Assembly (NCBI GenBank): GCA_031290205.1 | Contig: JAITNZ010000129.1 | Location: forward strand, 1 to 28,101 | Source: Spirochaetaceae bacterium | GTDB lineage: Bacteria > Spirochaetota > Spirochaetia > Treponematales > Breznakiellaceae | Direction: 5' to 3' | DNA length: 28,101 nucleotides | Shown: one piece after another, positions 8,201-15,733 of the stretch | Layout: every line of letters begins with the position of its first letter | How positions within the stretch are numbered: position 1 is the first letter of the stretch | Position numbers and translations under genes: made by a program | The notes under the pieces: model-generated | The model's input: the letters and a program-made list of their open reading frames with translations, nothing else | Database searches by the model: none | What the model was told of the DNA's origin: nothing

Positions 8201-8311
8201 AAACCCCGCCCGACAACGGCATCCGGTAGGACGTTGACGCAGTTAAGGTAGAGTGCCATGATATTGACTCGATGAAAATCTAAACATACTATTAGATAGA
8301 TGGCTATGGAG

Positions 8312-8339
8312 GACGCCCTTTTCATACTGAAGGCGAGGG
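8312..8339. repeat. CGCCCTTTTCATA-GAAGGC repeat
   Basis: GACGCCCTTTTCATACTGAA followed by GGCGAGGG. Near-identical units occur at 23252-23281, 23295-23323 and 23418-23443. All lie between genes, a short distance upstream of a coding region. Confidence 0.65.
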
Positions 8340-8378
8340 TAGAAAGCACCTAAGGTGCAATGAAAATTGGAGGTAAAT

Positions 8379-8750
8379 ATGGCAGGATTAACTGGTAAAG
8401 TAAAAAAAGATGACAAGCGCGAAGAAAGAATCATGTATGAAATTATAGTAGATGCGCATGACGAGGATGAGCAGGCAATGGGATGGTATTACTACATAGA
8501 AGATTGTTTACAATTCCCATTTGATGCAAAATGCACGAAAAAAATCGCAACATCGCCATTAGAGCTCAATGAAAACGTAACCGTTATAGAATTGGCTGAT
8601 TTCGATTTATGCCGTCACGGCATATCGGTAATTGTCCAATGGCAAAAAAAACAATTAGCCGTGCCGTTAGAACAAATTTTGCCGGTAAACACAACGATCG
8701 AAGCTATTGAAGATTGGCATTATTGGATTGAACGTGGTTATGAACTGTAA
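8379..8750 (+). CDS. ccbP: CcbP-like calcium-binding protein
   Basis: This 123-aa cytosolic protein resembles CcbP, the cyanobacterial calcium-binding protein (Pfam Calci_bind_CcbP). The recognisable core is acidic DAHDEDEQAMGWYYYIED, then LQFPFDAKC, a central strand region with LAVPLEQILP, and the closing EAIEDWHYWIERGYEL. In Anabaena, CcbP buffers Ca2+ through a negatively charged surface. In other bacteria the role is unknown, so binding here is inferred from the family. ATG 8379 is chosen because GGAGG (8369-8373) is correctly spaced before it. The following lipoprotein gene starts 3 bp after the stop, implying cotranscription. Codon use is more A/T-rich than in nearby genes. Confidence 0.72.
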   Translation: MAGLTGKVKKDDKREERIMYEIIVDAHDEDEQAMGWYYYIEDCLQFPFDAKCTKKIATSPLELNENVTVIELADFDLCRHGISVIVQWQKKQLAVPLEQILPVNTTIEAIEDWHYWIERGYEL

Positions 8751-8753
8751 TAT

Positions 8754-9494
8754 ATGCTAAAACTCTTTTTGCCGCTTGTATTGTTTATGCTTGCCTTGTG
8801 TTTTTTCTCTTGTGGAACAGGTCGGGCTGCTAATAGGTATGGCGCACTTGCTACCGTGCCGTTTGCCCCATACAAAACTCTGGATGAAGGAATTCCGTTC
8901 GAGGTAAAAGATTATCAAAATAAATCGAAGGGGGCGCCGCTACCGGTATGGCTAGCCGCATATCTTTCCGGCGGCATTGCGGAACTTGAAAATCTTAACG
9001 CGTATACGAATCAGTATTGTTTTATTTTGGAATGGTCAAACAATTCACTTGATATGCTACTGCGCCGTGCGGAGGTGTTTAAAATTGAACGCGATTTCGC
9101 GCCATCTGCATTTCAGCGTATATACACACGCTTTGTGCAAGGTTTAACTCGATCGCCTGATGTCGTATACGGCAACGCTTTTGAAACATTGATGAAGCGC
9201 AGTATCAGCGCCGACTGGACTGACGCTCATGCGGACGGAAGCTGCTGGGCTTTTATTGCCTGGACAGGTGTCCATTCCTTACATACCATTGAGGGTGAAA
9301 TTGGCGGCACCGAAAGCGACGCCGTTCTTTCCGATACTTATAAACTTTTTGTTCTAGTAACAATCAACAAAACTGATTTCCAACATCAATTTAATGTTAT
9401 CGTCTCGTCAATCGATCTCGAAAAAACCGGCTCGAAAGCGCAAAGCTCAGCGTTCCAGAACATCACGCGCAATAATTTTTTCTCCGGCTTCTAA
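8754..9494 (+). CDS. hypothetical lipoprotein
   Basis: I do not recognise this 246-aa protein. Its N-terminus is a lipoprotein signal (basic residue, long hydrophobic run, LCFFSC with Cys20 as the likely lipidated residue). The mature part is globular with several tryptophans and no transmembrane helix or known catalytic motif. Residues 60-90 (LPVWLAAYLSGGIAELE) and the region around 150-200 (CWAFIAWTGVHSL) look conserved-type rather than low complexity. The gene follows the ccbP-like gene by 3 bp without a clear ribosome site, so it is probably translationally coupled to it. Confidence 0.65.
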   Translation: MLKLFLPLVLFMLALCFFSCGTGRAANRYGALATVPFAPYKTLDEGIPFEVKDYQNKSKGAPLPVWLAAYLSGGIAELENLNAYTNQYCFILEWSNNSLDMLLRRAEVFKIERDFAPSAFQRIYTRFVQGLTRSPDVVYGNAFETLMKRSISADWTDAHADGSCWAFIAWTGVHSLHTIEGEIGGTESDAVLSDTYKLFVLVTINKTDFQHQFNVIVSSIDLEKTGSKAQSSAFQNITRNNFFSGF

Positions 9495-9611
9495 ACGGAA
9501 GAAGGGGTTTGAGGTCGGGGGTCGGGGTTTCCATTTGAAATATCAGAATATTACATGAAACAAATTAATACTCCGAAGTCCAATCTTCCCCAAAACCCCA
9601 AACCCTATACC

Positions 9612-11573
9612 CTATACCCCTTCTTCCCTGCGTAGCCAAGGGATCATGCCGCCAGCGCGGAGGATTTTTCTGTCGCGCCCGTCGGCTTCGAGCTTCAGCT
9701 TGATTTTTTTCCCGTTTGTCTTGTTGGTGATTTCGAATATACCACTGCCCGTTAGACCATCGAGCAGCTGATGGATGCCGCTGAACTCAATCATCTCATC
9801 CTGCTGGAGCGCCTGATAATCTTCGGGGTGGGTGAAGGTGAGGGGGAGTATCCCGTAGTTGATAAGATTCGCCTGGTGAATGCGGGCAAACGATTTCGCG
9901 AGCACCGCCTTCACCCCCAGATACATCGGGGCGAGCGCCGCGTGTTCACGCGACGAGCCCTGCCCGTAGTTGCTGCCGCCGACAATCACGCCGCCGCCCG
10001 CCTCCTGCGCCTTTTGGGAGAAGCCGGGACAGAGCGGCGCAAACACAAACTTCGCTATTTCGGGAATGTTCGAGCGGAAGGGCAGCACCTTCGCCCCCGC
10101 GGGCATAATGTCATCGGTGGTGATATTGTCAGCGCCCTTGAAGAGCACGGCGAGGCTGGCGCTGTCGCTCACGGGTTGGGGGACAGGGCATGGCTTGATG
10201 TTCGGTCCGCGCTCGATTGCCACGTGGCGCGCCCTATCGAGGGGGAGCGGCGGAATCAGCATATCGTCGGCGAATTGGACGCTCGATTCGACAAAGGGGA
10301 GCGTGTAGGGGCGTTCAAGCTCCAGCGTGGCGGTATCATGGATTACGCCCGCGATTGCTGCTGCCGCCGCCGTTTCAGGCGAAACGAGGTAGACGCCTGC
10401 ATCGGCGGCGCCGCTGCGCCCCTTGAAGTTGCGGTTGAAGGTGCGAAGGCTCACCGCGCCTGATTTCGGGGCAAAGCCCATGCCGATGCAGGGACCGCAG
10501 GCGCTTTCGAGGATGCGAAAGCCCGCCCGAATCAGCTCCGAGAGGATACCTGCTTTGCTGGCGGCGAGGAGCGTCGTCCGGCTCCCGCAGGCTATCCCCG
10601 CCGACACGCGCGGATGGACGGTTTTCCCGCGCACGATTTCGGCTACCGCCGCCAGATCATCGAGCGAGGAGTTCGTGCAGGAGCCGATAGCCACCTGATC
10701 AACGGGAAGCCCCGCTAATTCAGAAACCGCTTTGACATTATCAGGCGAGTGGGGGCAGGCGGCAAGCGGTGTGAGCGCAGAGAGGTCGATGTCGATAATC
10801 CTGTCGTAGACGGCGCCTTCGTCGGCTTTCAATTCCAGCCAAAGTCCGCCGCGTCCCCTGCTTTCCAGAAATGCCTTCGTCCGCTCGTCGGAGGGAAAGA
10901 CCGAGGAGCTTGCCCCCAGTTCCGCCCCCATGTTTGCGATTGTCGCCCGCTGGGGCACGGAGAGCGTTGCGACGCCCGGTCCAAAATATTCATAGACTGC
11001 GCCAACTCCGCCCTTGACCGTTTCGCGCCGCAGCAATTCAAGGATGAGATCTTTTGCGGAAACTGCGCCCCGCAATTCCCCACTCAGGCGGACGCCGTAG
11101 ATTTTTGGCACGAGGAGGCTGAACGCGCCGCCTGCCATCGCGACGGCAACATCGAGCCCGCCCGCCCCGATGGCGAGCATCCCAAGGGCGCCGCCCGTCG
11201 GCGTGTGCGAATCGGAGCCAAGCAATGTTTTTCCCGGCTCGCCGAAGCGTTCAAGGTGTACCTGATGGCAGATGCCGTTTCCGGCGCGGGAGAACCAAAT
11301 CCCGTATTTTGCGGCAACGCTCTGGAGGTAGCGGTGATCATCCTGATTTTTATAATCATCCTGCAAAGTGTTGTGGTCGATGTATGAAACAGAAAGTTTT
11401 GTCCGCACGCGCACTAAGCCCATCGTCTCGAACTGGAGATATGCTATCGTGCCGGTCGCATCCTGAGTGAGCGTCTGGTCAATGCTGATTGCTACCGGCT
11501 GTCCGCGCGGGGGCAGCCCCCCCCCCCCTGCTACGTGCGCCAGCATAATTTTTTCGGTAACGGTGTTTGGCAT
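9612..11573 (-). CDS. acn: aconitate hydratase
   Basis: This 653-aa aconitase interconverts citrate and isocitrate through cis-aconitate in the TCA cycle and carries a [4Fe-4S] cluster. The three cluster cysteines are visible: Cys299 in IGSCTNSS and Cys359/Cys362 in ACGPCIGMG. Other signatures are SIDQTLTQDATGT near the start, GSDSHTPTGGALGM, and in the swivel domain VGGSNYGQGSSREHAAL and ADNITTDDIMPAGAK. The length fits the compact bacterial aconitase family of about 640-660 aa. A 12-base G/C tract (11517-11528) codes in frame for GGGG near residue 16-19, where the family has a short variable loop, so one indel would abolish the protein. It starts 11 bp after the MscS stop on the same strand and is probably cotranscribed. 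Confidence 0.93.
   Translation of the reverse strand: MPNTVTEKIMLAHVAGGGGLPPRGQPVAISIDQTLTQDATGTIAYLQFETMGLVRVRTKLSVSYIDHNTLQDDYKNQDDHRYLQSVAAKYGIWFSRAGNGICHQVHLERFGEPGKTLLGSDSHTPTGGALGMLAIGAGGLDVAVAMAGGAFSLLVPKIYGVRLSGELRGAVSAKDLILELLRRETVKGGVGAVYEYFGPGVATLSVPQRATIANMGAELGASSSVFPSDERTKAFLESRGRGGLWLELKADEGAVYDRIIDIDLSALTPLAACPHSPDNVKAVSELAGLPVDQVAIGSCTNSSLDDLAAVAEIVRGKTVHPRVSAGIACGSRTTLLAASKAGILSELIRAGFRILESACGPCIGMGFAPKSGAVSLRTFNRNFKGRSGAADAGVYLVSPETAAAAAIAGVIHDTATLELERPYTLPFVESSVQFADDMLIPPLPLDRARHVAIERGPNIKPCPVPQPVSDSASLAVLFKGADNITTDDIMPAGAKVLPFRSNIPEIAKFVFAPLCPGFSQKAQEAGGGVIVGGSNYGQGSSREHAALAPMYLGVKAVLAKSFARIHQANLINYGILPLTFTHPEDYQALQQDEMIEFSGIHQLLDGLTGSGIFEITNKTNGKKIKLKLEADGRDRKILRAGGMIPWLRREEGV
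11517..11528 (-). repeat. G12 (coding strand) tract in the aconitase gene
   Basis: Twelve consecutive C on the plus strand read as G12 in codons about 15-19 of aconitase. The frame is intact in this sequence. Confidence 0.9.
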
Positions 11574-11584
11574 AGTACGTCGCC

Positions 11585-12946
11585 CTATATGGTGTCTACT
11601 TGTTGTTGAATACGAAAATGCGGCGCATACATACTGATGCCCTCAGCCGCAAATCCATTTTGTATTTGCTTATATAATTCGGTATATACCGCCGGCAGAA
11701 CATTAATGTTTTTTGTATAGGCGTTAATCTCGTACCAACAGTAAAAATCATCGAGCTTGAGTTGGTTGATAAACGGCGGCGGGGTTTTTTCAAGCAGTTC
11801 ATTTTTCGCCGCCGCAGTGAGGAGCACCTCGTGAACTTTTTGCCAGTGGACATCATAGCCCATCGTAACTTCCGCATGCACGATAAGACCTGCTAAGCCC
11901 ATGTCGGGCGCGGAACTATAGTTGGTTATAGCATTGTTCATCACCATCTGGTTGGGAACCGATACGATTTCGTTTTTATGCGTGCGGATTCTTGTTACCA
12001 TCGCTCCGCGTTCCAGCACAAAACCGGTAACATCATTGAGTTTAATTCTGTCCCCCACACTGAAGGGGCGCATGTACGTCATTACAAATCCTGAAATTAG
12101 ATTGCCGATTATCGAACTGGAGCCAAGCGAAAAGAGAACGCCGACAAGAACGGAAATGCCTTTGAAAATTTCGGAATCTGAATTGGGAAGATGAGGATAG
12201 ATTATCGCGACGGTAAAAGCGATGATAAGAAACCGCGCTATATTGAATGTGGGGCGCGCCCATTCGGGGTAAAACCCGTGTATGACGAGCTTTCCCTTTT
12301 CAATCTGCATGATAACGTATTTCAGTGCCCGTAGCAGATACCGCGATATGATGAGGATTATCGCGATGGCAAAGAGGTTTGGTATATATGCCAAAAATCC
12401 CAGCCCGAAACTTTTTAGCGGCGTTAATATATACCCGAAAAGTGTGTCGGCTAAATATCGTGTCGGTTCAAAAAATTTAAAAATAAGCGGGATGGTGATA
12501 ATCAGTTGAAGAATCGCGAGGATTATTTTTATCACGTCAATTAAAAAACACGCCGCGCCTATCATCTGCGGAACCTCTAACAGCACAAGCGATTTAAATT
12601 TAAGCGGTTTAAATTTCCGTGCGCCGTAGCCCCGCGTCTTCTTCTTCCCAATTGTCGCAAGATGGAATGTCCACCGTATAAGGAGTATCTGGACAATGAC
12701 GATAGCCAGCACAATCCCCAGCCGGATAAAGAAATTCAAACCTTCTTCAGCGTTGGCATCGTCAGCCGCATCGAGAACACCTTCGATCGGAGTAATTACC
12801 TCTTCAAGCGGACTAATCACTTCTTCCCGTAAATCGTCAGCAAGTTCAGTAGCAACGGACGCATCCGCCTCCTGAGCAAACACCGACAGTACAAAAGCGC
12901 TGAACATGAGCGCCACCATTAAAATACAAATAATTCTTTTTATCAT
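11585..12946 (-). CDS. MscS family mechanosensitive channel with N-terminal extension
   Basis: The product is a 453-aa small-conductance mechanosensitive channel homologue. ATG 12946 is preferred over the upstream ATG 13045 because it follows an AGGAG site and opens a proper signal peptide (MIKRIICILMVALMFSAFVL, then SVFAQEAD). An acidic periplasmic segment follows, then four or five transmembrane helices, the pore-lining region SSSIIGNLISGFVMTYMRPF, and the beta domain FSVGDRIKL with VSVPNQMVMNNAITNYS. The upstream 33 codons of the longer frame are low-complexity proline/serine sequence from a repeat region and are probably not translated. The gene precedes aconitase by 11 bp on the same strand. 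It probably works in osmotic relief. Confidence 0.85.
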   Translation of the reverse strand: MIKRIICILMVALMFSAFVLSVFAQEADASVATELADDLREEVISPLEEVITPIEGVLDAADDANAEEGLNFFIRLGIVLAIVIVQILLIRWTFHLATIGKKKTRGYGARKFKPLKFKSLVLLEVPQMIGAACFLIDVIKIILAILQLIITIPLIFKFFEPTRYLADTLFGYILTPLKSFGLGFLAYIPNLFAIAIILIISRYLLRALKYVIMQIEKGKLVIHGFYPEWARPTFNIARFLIIAFTVAIIYPHLPNSDSEIFKGISVLVGVLFSLGSSSIIGNLISGFVMTYMRPFSVGDRIKLNDVTGFVLERGAMVTRIRTHKNEIVSVPNQMVMNNAITNYSSAPDMGLAGLIVHAEVTMGYDVHWQKVHEVLLTAAAKNELLEKTPPPFINQLKLDDFYCWYEINAYTKNINVLPAVYTELYKQIQNGFAAEGISMYAPHFRIQQQVDTI

Positions 12947-12961
12947 TTTTTTACTCCTATT

Positions 12962-13140
12962 TGAAGAGGGGGATGGGGGGTAGGGAAGAGGGAAGAGGGA
13001 AAAGGGAAAAGGGGAAGATTTCACTTCGAAATCTTTTTTCATCACTCATTCCTCATCACACACTCATCACTCATCACTCACTCAACACTCACTCACTCAA
13101 CACTCACTCACTCACTCACTCATCACTGTGCACTGTTCCC
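12962..13140. repeat. low-complexity purine tract and CACTCACTCA iterations
   Basis: 12962-13017 is a G/A-rich run built from GGGAAGAGGGAAAAGGG-like units. 13042-13130 is an irregular tandem array of TCATCACTCA, CACTCACTCA and CAACACTCACTCA units. Unit length varies and there are no spacers, so this is microsatellite-like and not a CRISPR array. Confidence 0.8.
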
Positions 13141-13293
13141 TGTTCACTTATCTGAATATCTCGCGCCTTCCGACACGAGGCGCTCACTCAGATTTGGAGA
13201 CACACTTCATTGGCAGTCGCTCTAAATTGTGTCTCAAAATTCTCGATGCTACGCATCGTCCCTTTTCCCTTTTCCCTCATACCTCATTATTCT

Positions 13294-13956
13294 CTACTTG
13301 CTTGCTGCTTTTATCAAGTCTGTTAGTCCGTCTTTATGCGAGCTTTCGTTTTTGCTCTTCATCATGGTAAACTGCCCAAACATCTGCGACATATAATCGG
13401 TAATATCATAACAGCGTAGATAAGTGAACGGCTTCCCGTCGATGGTAACGGTTTTGAGGTAATAGCGCGTATCCATGTTCGCCATCGTGCCGTCGCCTTC
13501 CGCATCGATGCTGATTCTGACAATCAGATGTTCATCGGCAGCGCTGACCGGCTCGGTTTGCAGGTAGACGTATCTGCTGTTGACGCTGAGCCGCCCCGCG
13601 GAGGCTTCGACGACTTTGCCCTCGTCGTTCGTACGAATAATCTTGACGCTCTTGACCCCGCTAAAATTTTTAGGATAGCTGGCAAAATCATTGATGGCGC
13701 TATAGAGGCGACCGATAGGAACAGCGGTAACGATATGCGTGTCGCAAAAAAGCCTAAACCACGCTTTTTTGTTCGCATCGTCGGGTAATTCATCCACTTT
13801 AGAGGATAAAACCGCCGGTTTGTCGATAAGTTTCCGTAAATCCGCCTCGGCAAGGTTGCCGGGCATCCCGATATCCGGTCCGCCGGTCTGCGCAAAAAGA
13901 GACAGCGGAAGGAGTGCAAGGGCAAAAGCCATTGCGATACATACATTCTTTTTCAT
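13294..13956 (-). CDS. exported START/SRPBCC-like lipid-binding domain protein
   Basis: This 220-aa protein has an N-terminal signal peptide (MKKNVCIAMAFALALLPLSL, then FAQTG). The remaining 190 residues look like a START/SRPBCC helix-grip fold: a TAVPIGRLYSAINDFASYPK region typical of the helix after strand 2, VKSVKIIRTNDEGKVVEASA-type paired strands, and a final amphipathic helix. Such proteins bind hydrophobic ligands, but the ligand is unknown. No Shine-Dalgarno sequence precedes ATG 13956. It is separated from mscS by the low-complexity repeat region and is probably its own transcription unit. Confidence 0.6.
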   Translation of the reverse strand: MKKNVCIAMAFALALLPLSLFAQTGGPDIGMPGNLAEADLRKLIDKPAVLSSKVDELPDDANKKAWFRLFCDTHIVTAVPIGRLYSAINDFASYPKNFSGVKSVKIIRTNDEGKVVEASAGRLSVNSRYVYLQTEPVSAADEHLIVRISIDAEGDGTMANMDTRYYLKTVTIDGKPFTYLRCYDITDYMSQMFGQFTMMKSKNESSHKDGLTDLIKAASK

Positions 13957-14088
13957 ATTCAGTAAGCATAACCCTTTTCGTAAAAAGTGTTAAGCTACCT
14001 TCAGCAATTCCCTTTGGGACTTTGTCCCCCCGCATTGCCTCATAATTAATCGAGCCGAAAATGGGGTGGACCCCAAAAAACAATTCTC

Positions 14089-14152
14089 TCACGGAGGCAC
14101 AGAGAACGCGGAGTAACGAAAATCTCTCTACGACCTCCGTGCCTCTGTGCGG
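14089..14152. repeat. palindromic 'GGAGGCACAGAG' dispersed repeat
   Basis: The left arm CACGGAGGCACAGAGAACGC and the right arm GACCTCCGTGCCTCTGTGCG form an imperfect inverted repeat around a short A/T-rich centre. A degraded half copy (CCTCCGCATTCTCTGCGCC) lies near 27130-27148. Confidence 0.7.
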
Positions 14153-14227
14153 GGCTTTTCTTTTATACTTGTTTCCTGTTATTTTGACCAGTTACCGCTC
14201 GAATTCTTCCAAAAGAAATTTGCCCTA

Positions 14228-14256
14228 TTGACAAATTTTTTTTTGTCTGATACAAT
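14228..14256 (+). promoter_or_regulatory. near-consensus sigma-70 promoter of the DUF6056-like gene
   Basis: Perfect TTGACA (14228-14233), an optimal 17-nt spacer containing a T-rich run, and TACAAT (14251-14256) stand 7 nt before ATG 14264. It is the best promoter in the window. The expected start of the RNA coincides with the ATG, and no ribosome-binding site is present. Confidence 0.7.
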
Positions 14257-14263
14257 GCTGATT

Positions 14264-14413
14264 ATGAAAAAAGCGATCCATTCTTCATTTACTGATACTG
14301 AAAAACTCCGCTCGCAAAGCGAAAATCGGCGTATTTCGACCAAAAACATGGTTAATTGTTCTTCTACCCCCCCCCCCCCCATAATAGCAGTGATAATTAT
14401 AAAATCACCGTAG
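14264..14413 (+). CDS. promoter-linked 5' ORF of the DUF6056-like gene (off frame)
   Basis: The strong promoter leads straight into ATG 14264. The 49-codon frame (MKKAIHSSFTDTEKL and so on) enters the C14 tract at 14367-14380, codes for PPPP, and then stops at 14413. Adding one C or removing two would join it to the long membrane-protein frame (HNSSDNYKITVVV). I read this as the true N-terminus of that gene in an 'off' state. A cytosolic, hydrophilic N-terminus of about 45 residues before the first membrane helix is plausible. Confidence 0.55.
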   Translation: MKKAIHSSFTDTEKLRSQSENRRISTKNMVNCSSTPPPPIIAVIIIKSP

Positions 14414-15576
14414 TTGTTATTGTCGGAACTTTCTTGATTTTCCTCCTTATGAATGTTTTTACGCATCGTATAGCTGATGATTTTTATTGGGAAAATATTT
14501 CAGGAACATCTCAAAGAGTCCAATCGGTATCGGATATTTTTTCGTCAATTTACAACTATTACAACGCAGTCGGAGGCATGGCGGGCGGAAGGATAGTTGG
14601 GGTATTCATTGCACAACTATTTCTTTTAGTCGGGAAATCATACTTCAATATAGCAAATGCCTTTATTTATACTCTTTTAATATTACTGATATATTTTCAT
14701 ATAGCAGGGAATATACGTTTAAAAAATTTTAATGTGCTTCTTTACGGGGCGATTAATCTTTTTGTGTGGTATTTTGTTCCGGCATGGGGCGAGAATTTCC
14801 TATGGCTAAGCGGTAGTTGTATCAATGTCTGTCCTGTAGTGATAATCCTTCTCTTTTTTATGCCGTTACGAAGAAAAAACGATAAGCCCGATTATAAACC
14901 CGGCGTCTTCGGCACGCTTTTTTACTCGTTTCTGGGTTTGCTGGCAGGCTTGAGCTATGAAAATGCCGCCGCCGGCGCATTTGTATTCCTACTGGCATAT
15001 TTTATTGGTAAAGCGATAAAAAAAGAAAAACCTGCATTATTTGAAATTTTGGGTGCGGCTGGATTTCTGATTGGATTTGCGATACTTCTTGTCGCGCCGG
15101 GAAATTATGCCAGATTGCATAGTTATGATATAACTATGCAACATGGACTTATGTATCGAATAGCGTATGGATTTGTTATCACAACAAACATATTTTTTAA
15201 GTATGCAGCTCTGCTGACCGGACTTTCAATTGTTATGGGAATGGAATTGTTGATACATCAGAAAGAAAAGATACATTTATTCTCATATCTATATCTTCTG
15301 ACAGGAATTGCAAGCGCCTATTCAATGATTTTTAGCCCTGTTTTTATTGAACGGACATTCTTTCCCGTTTCCATATTTGGAGTAATCTCATTTTTGAGTC
15401 TTTTCCGTCAAATAAAGCTCCCTCAAATAATGAAAAGAAATGCCAAGCCCTTTATTATTGTAATGCTTGTCTGCTTTTCTTTTTCGCTGGTAAAAGCCGG
15501 TATAGCGATTAGGAAAGTTTACAGAGGCGATAAAACAGTCAATGTCCACGAGATGCATTATGGGCGGGTAGGTTAG
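14356..15576 (+). CDS. polytopic membrane protein, DUF6056-like (phase-variable candidate)
   Basis: The frame codes for about 400 residues with ten or so membrane helices. Signatures resemble the DUF6056 family: DDFYW after the first helix, a GGRIVGVFIAQ region, FLWLSGSCINV, ENAAAGAF and APGNYARLH. Such proteins resemble GT-C glycosyltransferases or polymer-modifying membrane enzymes, but their activity is unproven. The only in-frame start here, TTG 14356, lies 11 nt before the C14 tract and has no ribosome site, so the proper start is probably ATG 14264 through a frame change in the tract. The C-terminus (VNVHEMHYGRVG) ends abruptly and may be truncated. A decayed copy of the start region lies at 16407-16440. 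Confidence 0.65.
   Translation: MFFYPPPPHNSSDNYKITVVVIVGTFLIFLLMNVFTHRIADDFYWENISGTSQRVQSVSDIFSSIYNYYNAVGGMAGGRIVGVFIAQLFLLVGKSYFNIANAFIYTLLILLIYFHIAGNIRLKNFNVLLYGAINLFVWYFVPAWGENFLWLSGSCINVCPVVIILLFFMPLRRKNDKPDYKPGVFGTLFYSFLGLLAGLSYENAAAGAFVFLLAYFIGKAIKKEKPALFEILGAAGFLIGFAILLVAPGNYARLHSYDITMQHGLMYRIAYGFVITTNIFFKYAALLTGLSIVMGMELLIHQKEKIHLFSYLYLLTGIASAYSMIFSPVFIERTFFPVSIFGVISFLSLFRQIKLPQIMKRNAKPFIIVMLVCFSFSLVKAGIAIRKVYRGDKTVNVHEMHYGRVG
14367..14380 (+). repeat. C14 homopolymer in the membrane-protein gene
   Basis: Fourteen consecutive C separate the promoter-linked frame (ATG 14264) from the long membrane-protein frame. Lengths of 12 or 15 would fuse them; 14 stops translation at 14413. Confidence 0.9.
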
Positions 15577-15724
15577 GGCGCCGCTGCCTAACAGCAAAGT
15601 CCTAACGGTAAAGTGCGCTGCCCGAGAAAGCCCCCCCCTAAAACTTCCCTGCCCCGCCCGCTACGTTGAGGATAATCCCCCGCAACCCAAGCGGTGAGGG
15701 CTTCTCGGACGATTTGGCTAGGCG
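15577..15724. other. intergenic G/C-rich stretch
   Basis: This stretch holds a C8 run (15631-15638), the segments CGAGAAAGCCC and GGGCTTCTCG (15622-15633 and 15698-15707) that can pair as a long-range hairpin, and no clear terminator or promoter. Confidence 0.4.
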
Positions 15725-15733
15725 TTGGGTTTT

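Noticed and set aside
8171..8251. In-frame TGA as a selenocysteine codon in the small ORF at 8171
   Set aside because: No SECIS-like hairpin or redox motif is visible, the extended peptide resembles nothing known, and the region beyond TGA looks like intergenic repeat DNA.
9771..11470. Several long plus-strand open frames (for example 9771-10463 and 10749-11387)
   Set aside because: They lie opposite the aconitase gene, whose protein is fully recognisable. Their products are Arg/His-rich, as expected of antisense frames in GC-rich coding DNA.
13042..13130. Short regular repeats that might suggest a CRISPR array
   Set aside because: Units of 4-13 bp (CACTCA, TCATCACTCA) run on without spacers of uniform length. 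This is microsatellite-like DNA and there are no cas genes in the window.
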